Assembly (NCBI GenBank): GCA_001795165.1
Contig: MGNS01000142.1
Coordinates: forward strand, 27,725 to 37,813
DNA length: 10,089 nucleotides
DNA from: Chloroflexi bacterium RBG_16_57_11
GTDB taxonomy: Bacteria; Chloroflexota; Anaerolineae; Anaerolineales; UBA4823
Reading direction: 5' to 3'
Every line of letters starts with the position of its first letter. Position 1 is the stretch's first letter. Position numbers and translations under genes: made by a program. Shown one piece after another: positions 1 to 6,950 of the stretch. The notes under the pieces are model-generated. The model was not told where the DNA came from, did no database searches, and saw only the letters and a list, made by a program, of their open reading frames with translations.

Positions 1-774
1 CAGAGCTCTGATCACGACAGCAGCGAGCAGAGGTGTGACATCGGGGCGCAGGTCCCTCGGGTCAGGGACGGGGTCGTTAAGGTGCATCATCATCAGGGTG
101 AGAGCGGAGTCTGCTTCATACGGCGGGCGACCGCTAAGCATCTCGAAGAGCATGACACCCATTGAATATATGTCCGAACGCTCGTCGACGCGCTCACCGC
201 GGATTTGCTCAGGAGACATGTAGATGGCGGTACCGATTGTGGCGCCAGTGGCAGTGTGGTACTGACCACCCACAATCTTTACGATGCCGAAATCCATAAG
301 GATGGCTTGACCATAGACATCCAACATGATGTTGGCTGGTTTAATGTCCCGATGAATTAGGTCGTGACGGTGGGCATAGCCTGCGGCATCGCAGATCTGC
401 AGGCTTATGCGCAGGGCTTCGGCTAGCGGCAAGTGGCGACCAGCGGCATTGATGCGGCTAAGGTGAGCCTGGAGGGTCTCCCCCGCCAGGTATTCCATGA
501 CCATGTAGTATGTGTCGCCCTCATTATTAAAATCATGAACCTGAACGATATTGGGATGACGCAGGCTGGCCACCGCCGCGGCCTCTTCCTTGAAACGATT
601 GACAAAATGTGGATTTTCCGATAGGTGGGGATGGATCAGCTTGACTGCTACGACGCGGCGCAGGTTAGGGTCGTTGGCGCGGTAGACCGCCGACATGCCA
701 CCGGCGCCGAGCAGGGTTTCCAGTTTATAGCGGTTTCCGATTGTCCTCCCGACCCAAGATTGGTTCGTCATCAT
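1..774 (-). CDS. Hanks-type serine/threonine protein kinase, N-terminal kinase domain (partial, C-terminus off the left edge)
   Basis: Reading the minus strand from 774 gives 258 codons without a stop, running off the window. The product phosphorylates Ser/Thr of target proteins with ATP. The kinase motifs appear in order: glycine loop GAGGMSAVY (residues 23-31), catalytic Lys in VAVK (K45), helix-C Glu (E63 or E64), HRDIKPANIM (141-150), DFG (161-163), a Thr-rich activation loop (T174, T176, T179) and GTAIYMSPEQ (181-190), then SDIYSMG (200-206). All catalytic residues are present, so an active kinase is expected. The part beyond the window would normally hold a transmembrane helix and sensor repeats (for example PASTA), but that cannot be seen here. 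Two adjacent ATGs (774 and 771) follow a near-perfect ribosome site at 775-784; the second ATG has the better spacing. A candidate promoter lies at 991-1020. The wording of the motifs resembles Anaerolineae kinases from memory. Confidence 0.95.
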   Translation of the reverse strand, partial: MMTNQSWVGRTIGNRYKLETLLGAGGMSAVYRANDPNLRRVVAVKLIHPHLSENPHFVNRFKEEAAAVASLRHPNIVQVHDFNNEGDTYYMVMEYLAGETLQAHLSRINAAGRHLPLAEALRISLQICDAAGYAHRHDLIHRDIKPANIMLDVYGQAILMDFGIVKIVGGQYHTATGATIGTAIYMSPEQIRGERVDERSDIYSMGVMLFEMLSGRPPYEADSALTLMMMHLNDPVPDPRDLRPDVTPLLAAVVIRAL

Positions 775-784
775 AACCTCCTTA
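775..784 (-). promoter_or_regulatory. Strong ribosome binding site of the kinase gene
   Basis: On the minus strand this reads TAAGGAGGTT, an almost perfect complement of the 16S rRNA tail. It is directly followed by ATGATG. GGAGG sits 2 nt from the first ATG and 5 nt from the second, so initiation at the second ATG (771) is somewhat more likely, which would remove one Met from the protein. Confidence 0.85.
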
Positions 785-842
785 GGCGAGTCAGGAAAAA
801 AGATTCACTGGAGGATGGGTATGGACCCATTTCAAACTTACA

Positions 843-986
843 TTAAGGGTAGAAGCGGGCATTGGTATCGCCATCACCGTCCAACGTGCGCGCTCCCTCA
901 CGCTGATCCGTGAGCAAGGGAGCCCCCAAGCCATCCGTGCATCCTGCCGGGTTTCCGGCGTCGATAGCCGGGTTGCCTGACGATAA
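843..986 (-). pseudogene. Relic of a surface-repeat protein tail (choice-of-anchor Q / polymorphic membrane protein type)
   Basis: In one minus-strand frame ending at TAA 843-845 the translation contains GNPAIDAGNPAGCTDG, then LLTDQREGAR and LDGDGDTNA. This order matches the C-terminal end of secreted proteins with parallel beta-helix 'SPAIDAGN...DQRG.R..DGDGDG' tails (choice-of-anchor Q or CSLREA-type), which I know from Chloroflexota and other environmental bacteria. In intact members the tail continues with CDIGAYE; here it runs into RFYP and stops. No beta-helix body exists upstream: within about 100 bases lies the terminator of the aminomutase gene. I infer a gene remnant of about 48 codons left by deletion or insertion, without its own start or ribosome site. 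It could instead be a chance resemblance, but the match covers nearly 40 residues in the right order. Confidence 0.6.
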
Positions 987-990
987 TCGA

Positions 991-1020
991 ATTATACTCT
1001 GGCTGACAAATTGGTGGGAA
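991..1020 (-). promoter_or_regulatory. Candidate sigma70-type promoter for the kinase gene
   Basis: On the minus strand, TTCCCA (1015-1020; 4 of 6 to TTGACA) is followed after 18 nt by a perfect TATAAT (991-996). It lies just downstream of the aminomutase terminator and reads toward the kinase, implying a leader of about 210 nt that crosses the relic at 843-986. The -10 box is good and the -35 box is weak. Other minus-strand boxes nearer the kinase start are poorer. Confidence 0.4.
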
Positions 1021-1061
1021 TTAAATAATCGCTCCGCCAGGAGATCATATCTGGCGGAGCG
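1018..1061 (-). terminator. Hairpin terminator of the lysine 2,3-aminomutase-like gene
   Basis: CGCTCCGCCAG (1030-1040) and CTGGCGGAGCG (1051-1061) form a perfect 11-bp stem with a 10-nt loop. The stem starts 21 nt after the stop codon at 1083-1085. On the minus strand it is followed by ATTATTTAATT, a T-rich but interrupted tail. The position and GC-rich stem fit an intrinsic terminator; the tail is imperfect, so efficiency is uncertain. Confidence 0.75.
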
Positions 1062-1082
1062 ATGTGCGGCAGTGATAAGCGT

Positions 1083-2429
1083 TTAGCGCTTGGGTGTGGT
1101 TTCCGGCTCTTCGCCTGACCCTATGCCCAGCGGCACCCACTTCTTATCGTCTTTTAAGCGGTGCTGGATACCGCTGCGGTCGTGGATTTCATCGAAGCCC
1201 TCCGGCTTGATGAACATCTGCTCGCCCTGCAGCAGTCCGTGCACGCCGGCCTGTCCAGGCTCGGGACGCTTGAGGCCTTTGTATTTTGCCGCCTCGCTGG
1301 GCAGGTAGTCGGTCGGCTCTTCGTAGGTGGTGATGTAGCCTTCATAGTTGCGCAGCACCACCTTGTGATCCGAGTAGCTGAGCAGATAGGTCGGCGACAC
1401 CGGGATCTTACCGCCGCCGCCTGGCGCGTCGATGATGTATTGGTGCACGGCATAGCCCGACGTGTGGCCGCGCAGCCCCTCCATGATCTCGATGCCTTTG
1501 CCCACAGGGGTGCGCATATGCCCGGCGCCCTCCACCAGATCGCACTGGTACAGGTAGTATGGCCGCACGCGAATGCGCACCAGTTGTTGCACCAGCTCGC
1601 GTTGGATGTGCACGTTGTCGTTCACCCGGGCAAGCAACACCGCCTGGTTGCCCAACGGGATCCCGGCGCGGGTCAGCTTATCAGCCGCCGCGGCCAGCTC
1701 GAGGGAGATCTCGTTGGGATGGTTGACGTGGATGTTCAGCCACAACGGGTGATATTTCTGCAGCATGTCGCACAGCTCATCGGTGACGCGCATGGGCAGG
1801 AAGACCGGAACGCGCGAGCCGATACGCACAATCTCGATGTGGGGGATCTCGCGCAGCCGCCGCAGGATCTCCTCCAGGATCTTGGGCGCCAGAACCAGCG
1901 GGTCGCCGCCGGAGAGCAGCACATCCCGCACCTGCGGTGTGCGCTGGAGATAATCGAGCTGCATCTCGAACTCGGCGCGCGAGAAGGTCGCCGAGGGGTC
2001 GCCGACGATGCGCGAGCGGGTGCAGTAGCGGCAGGAAGAGGCGCGCTGGGTGGTGACGAGCATCAGGACGCGATCCGGGTAGCGGTGCACCAGACCGGGG
2101 ACGGGTGAATGGCGGTCTTCCGCCAGCGAATCCTCCATCATCGCCGTAAAGGGCACCAGCTCGGCATCGGTGGGCACTACCTGTTTGCGGACCGGGTCAT
2201 CGGGGTCGTTCGGGTCGATCAAGGAGATAAAGTACGGCGTGATATCCACGCGAAAGAGATTGGCAGCCGACAGTGCCCTGCGCTCACTTTCGGTCAAAGG
2301 TAAGACCTTCTCGAACTCTTCCACGGTATTGATGCGGTTGCTCAGCTGCCAGCGCCAGTTGTTCCACTGCTCGTCCGGCACGTCGGCGAATGCTGGCGCA
2401 CGTTTCGATGTAAAGGGCGTGTTCGGCAT
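1083..2429 (-). CDS. kamA: Lysine 2,3-aminomutase family radical SAM/PLP protein (KamA-type) lacking the first cluster cysteine
   Basis: This is a 448-residue protein, the usual KamA length. KamA moves the alpha-amino group of L-lysine to C3, giving beta-lysine, using PLP, a [4Fe-4S] cluster and S-adenosylmethionine in the cytoplasm. Seen: N-terminal WNNWRWQ (22-28), the SAM-contact motif LSGGDPL (172-178), QCDL with D297, and DAPGGGGK with D334 and the PLP lysine K341. The two aspartates match the lysine-specific residues (D293/D330 in the Clostridium enzyme), arguing against glutamate 2,3-aminomutase. The cluster motif, normally CxxxCxxC, reads R129-ASS-C133-RY-C136: the first Cys codon is CGC (2043-2045) where TGC would be expected. 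Without three cysteines the cluster should not form normally, so activity is doubtful unless this base is a sequence error. The start at 2429 is chosen because GGAG (2438-2441) lies 8 nt upstream. A TTG at 2507 would add 26 residues through the leader and is rejected. No beta-lysine acetyltransferase (ablB) is next to it. Confidence 0.9.
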   Translation of the reverse strand: MPNTPFTSKRAPAFADVPDEQWNNWRWQLSNRINTVEEFEKVLPLTESERRALSAANLFRVDITPYFISLIDPNDPDDPVRKQVVPTDAELVPFTAMMEDSLAEDRHSPVPGLVHRYPDRVLMLVTTQRASSCRYCTRSRIVGDPSATFSRAEFEMQLDYLQRTPQVRDVLLSGGDPLVLAPKILEEILRRLREIPHIEIVRIGSRVPVFLPMRVTDELCDMLQKYHPLWLNIHVNHPNEISLELAAAADKLTRAGIPLGNQAVLLARVNDNVHIQRELVQQLVRIRVRPYYLYQCDLVEGAGHMRTPVGKGIEIMEGLRGHTSGYAVHQYIIDAPGGGGKIPVSPTYLLSYSDHKVVLRNYEGYITTYEEPTDYLPSEAAKYKGLKRPEPGQAGVHGLLQGEQMFIKPEGFDEIHDRSGIQHRLKDDKKWVPLGIGSGEEPETTPKR

Positions 2430-2636
2430 GGTTGGGTCTCCTGAAAATAATCCACTAACGATAAGGTTTACGGGAGCTATCCGCTTCCCGATGAGTAGCC
2501 GGTTCAAGACCTGCCATTCAGTCCAGAGGCAGCGAACCAGGAAAATTGCCGGTCACAATGCACTCGGTGGATCATGATCGGTACGGAAGAAACCCGCGAC
2601 GGATGTCATATCATCCATGACTGAATTTTACCTACA
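2430..2636 (-). promoter_or_regulatory. Long 5' leader of the aminomutase gene with a hairpin and two dyads
   Basis: Between the predicted transcription start (about 2636) and the ATG at 2429 there are about 205 nt without a convincing gene. The leader holds a stem-loop at 2471-2490 (on the minus strand CGGGAAGC, loop GGATA, GCTCCCG, with one bulged A), about 30 nt upstream of the ribosome site. It also holds a 10-bp palindrome GATCATGATC at 2570-2579 and a dyad GGATG-N6-CATCC at 2601-2616, about 20-35 nt past the start. These could be an operator or a translation-control element. I do not recognise a known riboswitch; the lysine riboswitch core is absent. Confidence 0.3.
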
Positions 2637-2642
2637 TTGGTG

Positions 2643-2671
2643 ATTATGGTCAAATAGCTGTCTATCGTCAA
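2643..2671 (-). promoter_or_regulatory. Sigma70-type promoter of the aminomutase gene
   Basis: On the minus strand TTGACG (2666-2671; 5 of 6) and CATAAT (2643-2648; 5 of 6) are separated by exactly 17 nt, the best promoter-like pair in the window. It begins about 20 nt after the stop codon of the lipoprotein gene. The aminomutase is therefore probably transcribed on its own, although no clear terminator separates it from the upstream operon. Confidence 0.65.
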
Positions 2672-2692
2672 GTAACGACCCATCGAACCGAT

Positions 2693-3724
2693 CTAAGGCG
2701 CCAGCATCACTGGGAGGCTGGAAAGGTGGGCGATATCGGTCAGGGGCTCGCCTTCCTCGAAGATTACCAGCAGAGCCGGGGTTAGATCGGTGACTGTATA
2801 GGGCACTTCGGCCACATATTTTCCATAATCGCCTGGTTTTCCGAACTCAACGCCGGCCAGCCGCTGGCCCAAAATCTGTCCATTCTCCCCGACCAGCATG
2901 ACGCGTAAAGGCTGGTCCGGGTTATTCGGCAAGGCCCGGCCCGAAATAATCAGCGTGCCCCCTTGAATCAACGCCTGGGGCACCGGCTCCTCGATGATCA
3001 GTCGCTGCCACAAGGCTGTGGGCGGGTTGAACTCCGATTGGCCCGTCGAGATCAAGATCAAGTCTACGGAGTTCACGTCGATCAAACGTCCGAACGAATC
3101 TTCAACGCTTACCAACAGCCGACCGGCCTCAGCCGCGGCACTGATGCCGAATTCCAGATCGACCCCGATTTTGGCCACCTCCCAGGGGATATTGCTATAA
3201 GTACGCAGATGGCGCGCCAGCAAGCGCCCATCCTCTCCGTACAGCTCGACGCGCACCACTTTGCCGACCCTCGAAGTCAGGCTCAGAGACACCGGAAGCG
3301 GGGAATGAACCTTGGAAAGCTCGCCCTCCCTGAATATCTGCACCGGTGCGGCGGGAAAAGGCGGCGCCAACGTCGCTGTGGAGGTCGCCAGGGGTAGGGT
3401 GGGCTGTGGTGGAGAGGTCATTGTTGGGGGCACGGGGGAAGAAGCCTCACCGACGGCTGGAGTGGTCGCCCGAGGGTCTTTCGGGACTGCTGTCTCACCC
3501 GAGGCTGCTGGCGTCTTTTGGGAGACACCTGACGGGGTATTTTCGCCCTGGCCTCGAGTTGGGGTGAGGAAGCTGACACCCTGGGCCTCCAGGGTCAGCG
3601 CAATGGCAGTCGGCATGAACTCGACCGGCAAAGGGGTAGGCAAGCCAGAGCCGCTGACGCCCGCACACCCAACCAGAAGGCTAAAGAACCCCAACGATAC
3701 AACCAGAAAAGCGAGAGGCCTCAA
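2693..3724 (-). CDS. Secreted lipoprotein with Thr/Pro-rich linker and two related beta-rich repeats, function unknown
   Basis: The 343-residue protein begins with a lipoprotein signal: Arg at residue 2, a hydrophobic stretch (residues 4-18) and lipobox LVGC with the lipidated Cys at 20. It should therefore be anchored to the outer face of the membrane. Residues 52-125 form a low-complexity linker rich in Thr, Pro, Ala and Ser. The rest consists of two related segments of about 90-100 residues: VRVELYGEDGRLLARHL (157-173) aligns with LRVMLVGENGQILGQRL (273-289), and LLVSVED (203-209) aligns with LLVIFEE (318-324), both at an offset of 115-116. They look like immunoglobulin-type beta sandwiches (Gmad2-like is a guess). 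No catalytic motif is seen. The start codon is TTG at 3722-3724, 13 nt after the stop of the peptidase gene, with only a weak ribosome site, so it is probably translated by coupling as the last gene of an operon. The family is not identified. Confidence 0.85.
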   Translation of the reverse strand: MRPLAFLVVSLGFFSLLVGCAGVSGSGLPTPLPVEFMPTAIALTLEAQGVSFLTPTRGQGENTPSGVSQKTPAASGETAVPKDPRATTPAVGEASSPVPPTMTSPPQPTLPLATSTATLAPPFPAAPVQIFREGELSKVHSPLPVSLSLTSRVGKVVRVELYGEDGRLLARHLRTYSNIPWEVAKIGVDLEFGISAAAEAGRLLVSVEDSFGRLIDVNSVDLILISTGQSEFNPPTALWQRLIIEEPVPQALIQGGTLIISGRALPNNPDQPLRVMLVGENGQILGQRLAGVEFGKPGDYGKYVAEVPYTVTDLTPALLVIFEEGEPLTDIAHLSSLPVMLAP

Positions 3725-3737
3725 TTTTGCACGATTC

Positions 3738-5240
3738 TCACAAGCTGTAAATTTCGCCGTATTTCTTCATCAGATAACGCATATATGGCGCCGGGTCGAT
3801 CTTGGAGCCTGTCACCCGCTGCACTAAATCTTGCGGCTCAAATTTCGCCCCGTGACGGTGGATCTTCTCCCGCAGCCAGCCAAGCAAAGCCGTAAACTCG
3901 CCATGGCTTACTTGGTCGGTCAGGTCAGGGATATCCGCCAGGAGGCGCTCCCATAGCTGCACCGAGATCAGATTGCCCAGGGAGTAAGTCGAGAAGTACC
4001 CAATCAGCCCCATCGACCAGTGGATATCCTGGAGCACACCCTGGGCGTCATTGGGTGGGGTTATCCCCAAGAACTCTTGCATGCGCGCATTCCAGATCTC
4101 CGGTAGGTCTTTCACCGGCAGGCTGCCTTCGATCAAGCCAATCTCGATTTCCAGGCGCAACATCACATGCATGTTGTAGGTGGCTTCGTCTGCTTCCACC
4201 CGGATCAGCGAAGGTTTCACACAGTTGATGCCCCGGTAAAAATCTTCGAGGTCGACATTGCCAAGCTGCTCCGGGAAGTATCCCTGTAAACGCGGGTAGA
4301 AGTACCGCCAGAAAGGCAGGGAGCGCCCTACCAGGTTTTCCCACAAGCGCGATTGCGACTCGTGGACCGCCAGCGAAGCGCCATGGTCAATCAGAGTGCG
4401 GTCGAGCGCGTGATCCACACCCTGGTTATACATGGCATGCCCGGCTTCGTGCAGCGTGCCGAACAGCGCCGGGTTGAGGAAATCGGGAAGCACGCGGGTG
4501 GTAATACGTACATCATCGATGCCGAAATGTTGGGTGAATGGATGCGGCGACTTATCCTGACGACCACGCTTCCAATCATAGCCAAAGCGGGTGATCACTT
4601 CCACACCAAAACCCCATTGCCCGGCATCTGCGTAGTCTTGGTGCAGGAATGAAGCGTCGATTTCGGGCCTGTCGGCGATCGCCTTGACCAGCGCCACCTG
4701 CTGCGGGCGAAGGGCGGCGAAGATGGCCTTCACATCCGCGGTCTTCATCCCAGGCTCGTAATCATCCAGCAGGGGGTCGTAGACATGATCATAAGGGGCA
4801 AACAGGTCGGCATATCGACGGCGCAAGCCGAAGATTTTTTCCAGATGCGGCTGAAACCTGGCGAAGTCGTTCTCCGCCCGCGCCTGGGTCCAGGCTTCGT
4901 GCGCCAGGGTGGTCGCCTGAGCAAACTCCGCCACCAACTCGGCTGGCACCCGGGTGCGCTTCTCGTACTGGCGACGGGTCACTTTTATCAAGCATGCGTC
5001 ATCCGAATCGGGGTCGAGCTGCTCTGCATATGGCTCCAGGTCATCCAGTAATTTGCCCACCTCTACTGAAGTGAACTTCAGATGCGCCAGGCTCTCTAAA
5101 GTGCTCAGCTGGTGGCCGCGCCCATGCGCTCCGCCGGGCGGCATATAAGTTTGCTGGTCCCAGGAGAGCAGCGAGGCAGCTCCCTGCAGATCGGACACTT
5201 CGGCCAGGATACCTTTAAGTTGGGTAAGTTTTTGTTCCAT
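3738..5240 (-). CDS. M32 family metallocarboxypeptidase (carboxypeptidase Taq type)
   Basis: The 500-residue protein has the normal M32 length and needs no signal peptide, so it acts in the cytoplasm. It removes C-terminal residues from peptides using one bound metal, usually zinc. Seen in order: the conserved N-terminus LLSWDQQTYMPPGG (24-37), SPHPFT (231-236), DVRITTR (243-249), the metal site HEAGH (264-268; two His ligands and the catalytic Glu), HESQSRLWEN (293-302) supplying the third metal ligand E294, RVEADEATYNMH (347-358), and GYFSTYSLGN (414-423). All active-site residues are present. The ATG at 5240 fits the family start; GGAG touches it with only 1 nt spacing and GGGAG lies 12 nt upstream, so translation may depend on the upstream gene, which ends 43 nt before. 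It is followed by the lipoprotein gene after 13 nt. A role in peptide turnover is inferred from the family. Confidence 0.95.
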   Translation of the reverse strand: MEQKLTQLKGILAEVSDLQGAASLLSWDQQTYMPPGGAHGRGHQLSTLESLAHLKFTSVEVGKLLDDLEPYAEQLDPDSDDACLIKVTRRQYEKRTRVPAELVAEFAQATTLAHEAWTQARAENDFARFQPHLEKIFGLRRRYADLFAPYDHVYDPLLDDYEPGMKTADVKAIFAALRPQQVALVKAIADRPEIDASFLHQDYADAGQWGFGVEVITRFGYDWKRGRQDKSPHPFTQHFGIDDVRITTRVLPDFLNPALFGTLHEAGHAMYNQGVDHALDRTLIDHGASLAVHESQSRLWENLVGRSLPFWRYFYPRLQGYFPEQLGNVDLEDFYRGINCVKPSLIRVEADEATYNMHVMLRLEIEIGLIEGSLPVKDLPEIWNARMQEFLGITPPNDAQGVLQDIHWSMGLIGYFSTYSLGNLISVQLWERLLADIPDLTDQVSHGEFTALLGWLREKIHRHGAKFEPQDLVQRVTGSKIDPAPYMRYLMKKYGEIYSL

Positions 5241-5283
5241 TCTCCAGACAATCTCCCAATCGGAAATAAAGCCGCCCCCGATT

Positions 5284-6924
5284 TTACCGCAGATTGTCCC
5301 CGATTGTCAGATCGCGATGCACATGGCATGTAGTTTGACCTGGCAAGGCACGATTTTTACACGGCCTACCGGATCGAGTAAGCGCCTGGCACATAGCCGC
5401 CTCGGGCGCCAGGTGGACCTCAGCCGATACCGGCTCGACAGATGCTAACCGACCGGTCACATCAGGCGCCGGAGCCGTGGAACCTGGCTGGCGACGGTCC
5501 ACCGAACTGGAAGATGGCCTACCCCAATGCTTAAGAAATTCCAGCTCGTCGTAAAAGCTGCGCAGGATGTTCTCCGGATCAGGGATCAGCCCCTCATCGG
5601 TAGTTACCCCCAAAATGACCTGTCCAGCATAGCTGATAATGCTGACCCCTACGGCCAGGTTGGCCGGTGTTGGCACCCAGAACATCAGGGTTTCGATTTT
5701 TTGCCCGGCGAAATACAGCGGCTGGCGCGGTCCAGGCACATTCGTGATCACCGCAGTGCCCTTCAATCCAAAGATCGATACGATGATGTCTTCTACCTGT
5801 GTTGGGCTCAATCCGATCGCTCCAAGGATGCCGAACGCAACTACCGCTTCGGGGGTATCTTTGATTGCGTTCATCCGTCTTTTAAGCGTGACCAGCCGTT
5901 TGAGCGGGTCGTGCGTACCCACAGGGAGCGAAAGAAAGACCAGGCCAAAGCGATTGCCCATTTGATCCAGCTCCTCGGGTGGTCGCAAGTTGACCGGCAG
6001 GATGCCGCGGATGTTTAGACCATCGATCGTCTCGCCGCGGTCTTCCAAATAGCGACGAAAAGCGCCGGTGAGGGCTGAGAGCAGGATGTCATTGACCGTC
6101 CCACCCATCAGGTAACCGATCCGCTTAATCTCCTCCAGGCTGATATAGGATGACCACACCACACGTTTGGAAATGCCACATTTCCCACGCAGGCCAGTTC
6201 TGCGATCTGGACCGATCAGCAACAATTTACCCAGCGCCAGCGTGGCATCCTTGCTGAAATGCGCCGCGCTTCGCAATCGCCTCGGGTGAACTAAAGTATC
6301 AAATCCCTCCTGGACCAGGTTTTCGGCTACGCGCCAGGTTTTGCCGATCGTCCTGGCTACCCGAACAGCCGGCCAGAAGAATTGCTCCAGCAAGTTATCT
6401 TCTTCTTCTTCAGGCTCGGGCAGGGGTTCGTTCCATTCCGCATCTGGATCCAAATCGGCAGTTGCGAGCAGCACCTGTACCAGCGCCAGCCCATCAGCGA
6501 TGCAGTGGTGCAAGCGACAGATCAAGGCCGAGCCCTGGAGATAGTTATCCACCACATAGAAGACCCACAGTGGCCTGTCCAGATCCAACGGCTGGCTCAT
6601 CATCTCGCCAACAAGCCCCTGTAAAGCGTCTTGATCGGCCGGATCGGGCAGGGAAATCGTCTGGATGTGTCGGTCAATGTCAAAGTTGGGATCAAGCTCC
6701 CAGCGCGGTAATCCCAACCGATGATCCGGCTCACGCACGCGCTGCAGGAAGCGTTTATGGATCAACATCCGCCGCGCCAGCGTGTCTTTCAGCCGCTGGA
6801 CATCCATCTGGCCCGAAAAAGTGATTACCCCGGTTATTACGGCCAGATTGGTCGGCCTATCCATGTGCAACCAGGCGGCATCTACGCTGGAAAAGCTCTC
6901 ACTTTCGATGCGGTTCTGTGTCAT
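5284..6924 (-). CDS. Wax ester synthase/diacylglycerol acyltransferase (WS/DGAT) with a C-terminal Cys/His finger
   Basis: The 546-residue protein belongs to the bacterial WS/DGAT family, which transfers acyl groups from acyl-CoA to fatty alcohols or diacylglycerol, making wax esters or triacylglycerol at the membrane. Seen: N-terminal SSVDAAWLHMDRP (12-24), the catalytic HHCIADG (139-145, HHxxxDG with H140 as base), VNDILLSALTGAFRRYL (277-293), PVNLRPPEELDQMGNRF (310-326) and TNVPGPRQPLYFAG (394-407), covering both family domains. Residues 168-177 are a short acidic stretch. After the core (ending near 468) comes a Ser/Pro-rich linker and then C512-x9-C522-x10-C533-x2-H536, a small zinc-finger-like motif of the 'CxAxTxxGxxCxNxA...C..H' type (DUF5763-like, from memory) that WS/DGAT enzymes do not normally carry. 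The start at 6924 has GGAGGAG (6930-6936) 5 nt upstream. It is the first gene of the probable operon with the peptidase and lipoprotein, and divergent from cutA. The lipid product cannot be told from sequence. Confidence 0.92.
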   Translation of the reverse strand: MTQNRIESESFSSVDAAWLHMDRPTNLAVITGVITFSGQMDVQRLKDTLARRMLIHKRFLQRVREPDHRLGLPRWELDPNFDIDRHIQTISLPDPADQDALQGLVGEMMSQPLDLDRPLWVFYVVDNYLQGSALICRLHHCIADGLALVQVLLATADLDPDAEWNEPLPEPEEEEDNLLEQFFWPAVRVARTIGKTWRVAENLVQEGFDTLVHPRRLRSAAHFSKDATLALGKLLLIGPDRRTGLRGKCGISKRVVWSSYISLEEIKRIGYLMGGTVNDILLSALTGAFRRYLEDRGETIDGLNIRGILPVNLRPPEELDQMGNRFGLVFLSLPVGTHDPLKRLVTLKRRMNAIKDTPEAVVAFGILGAIGLSPTQVEDIIVSIFGLKGTAVITNVPGPRQPLYFAGQKIETLMFWVPTPANLAVGVSIISYAGQVILGVTTDEGLIPDPENILRSFYDELEFLKHWGRPSSSSVDRRQPGSTAPAPDVTGRLASVEPVSAEVHLAPEAAMCQALTRSGRPCKNRALPGQTTCHVHRDLTIGDNLR

Positions 6925-6950
6925 GGCAACTCCTCCATCGCTTAATTAAC

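Noticed and set aside
796..830. ATGGGT-CCAT-ACCCAT hairpin followed by six Ts on the minus strand, considered as a terminator
   Set aside because: The stem is only 6 bp and the T-run starts 13 nt away from it, too far for an intrinsic terminator; it would also cut off the kinase leader.
892..923. Hairpin GCTCC-CTCACG...CGTGAG-GGAGC, considered as a regulatory element or terminator of the kinase leader
   Set aside because: It falls wholly inside the surface-protein relic, has a 4-nt bulge and no T-run, so coding history explains it as well as regulation does.
843..1085. The aminomutase frame stays open for 79 codons after its stop, suggesting readthrough or a disrupted fusion with the relic
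   Set aside because: A perfect 11-bp terminator hairpin lies between them, the aminomutase already has full family length, and shared frame has a one-in-three chance.
1161..2108. Long open frame of 315 codons on the plus strand opposite the aminomutase
   Set aside because: It is the antisense shadow of a clear KamA protein, rich in His, Gln and Arg, with no recognisable motif.
2430..2507. TTG start at 2507 extending the aminomutase by 26 residues
   Set aside because: The extension has no ribosome site, crosses the stem-loop at 2471-2490 and does not look like a KamA N-terminus. The ATG at 2429 has GGAG at 8 nt.
2551..2616. Small 21-codon minus-strand frame (MDDMTSVAGFF...) in the aminomutase leader, considered as a leader peptide
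   Set aside because: There is no ribosome site before it and no run of lysine codons, so nothing supports translation or attenuation.
6397..6413. Short CTT/TCT trinucleotide run, considered as a phase-variable microsatellite
   Set aside because: It encodes the acidic Glu stretch of the acyltransferase, has only about four units, and changes of whole units would keep the frame.
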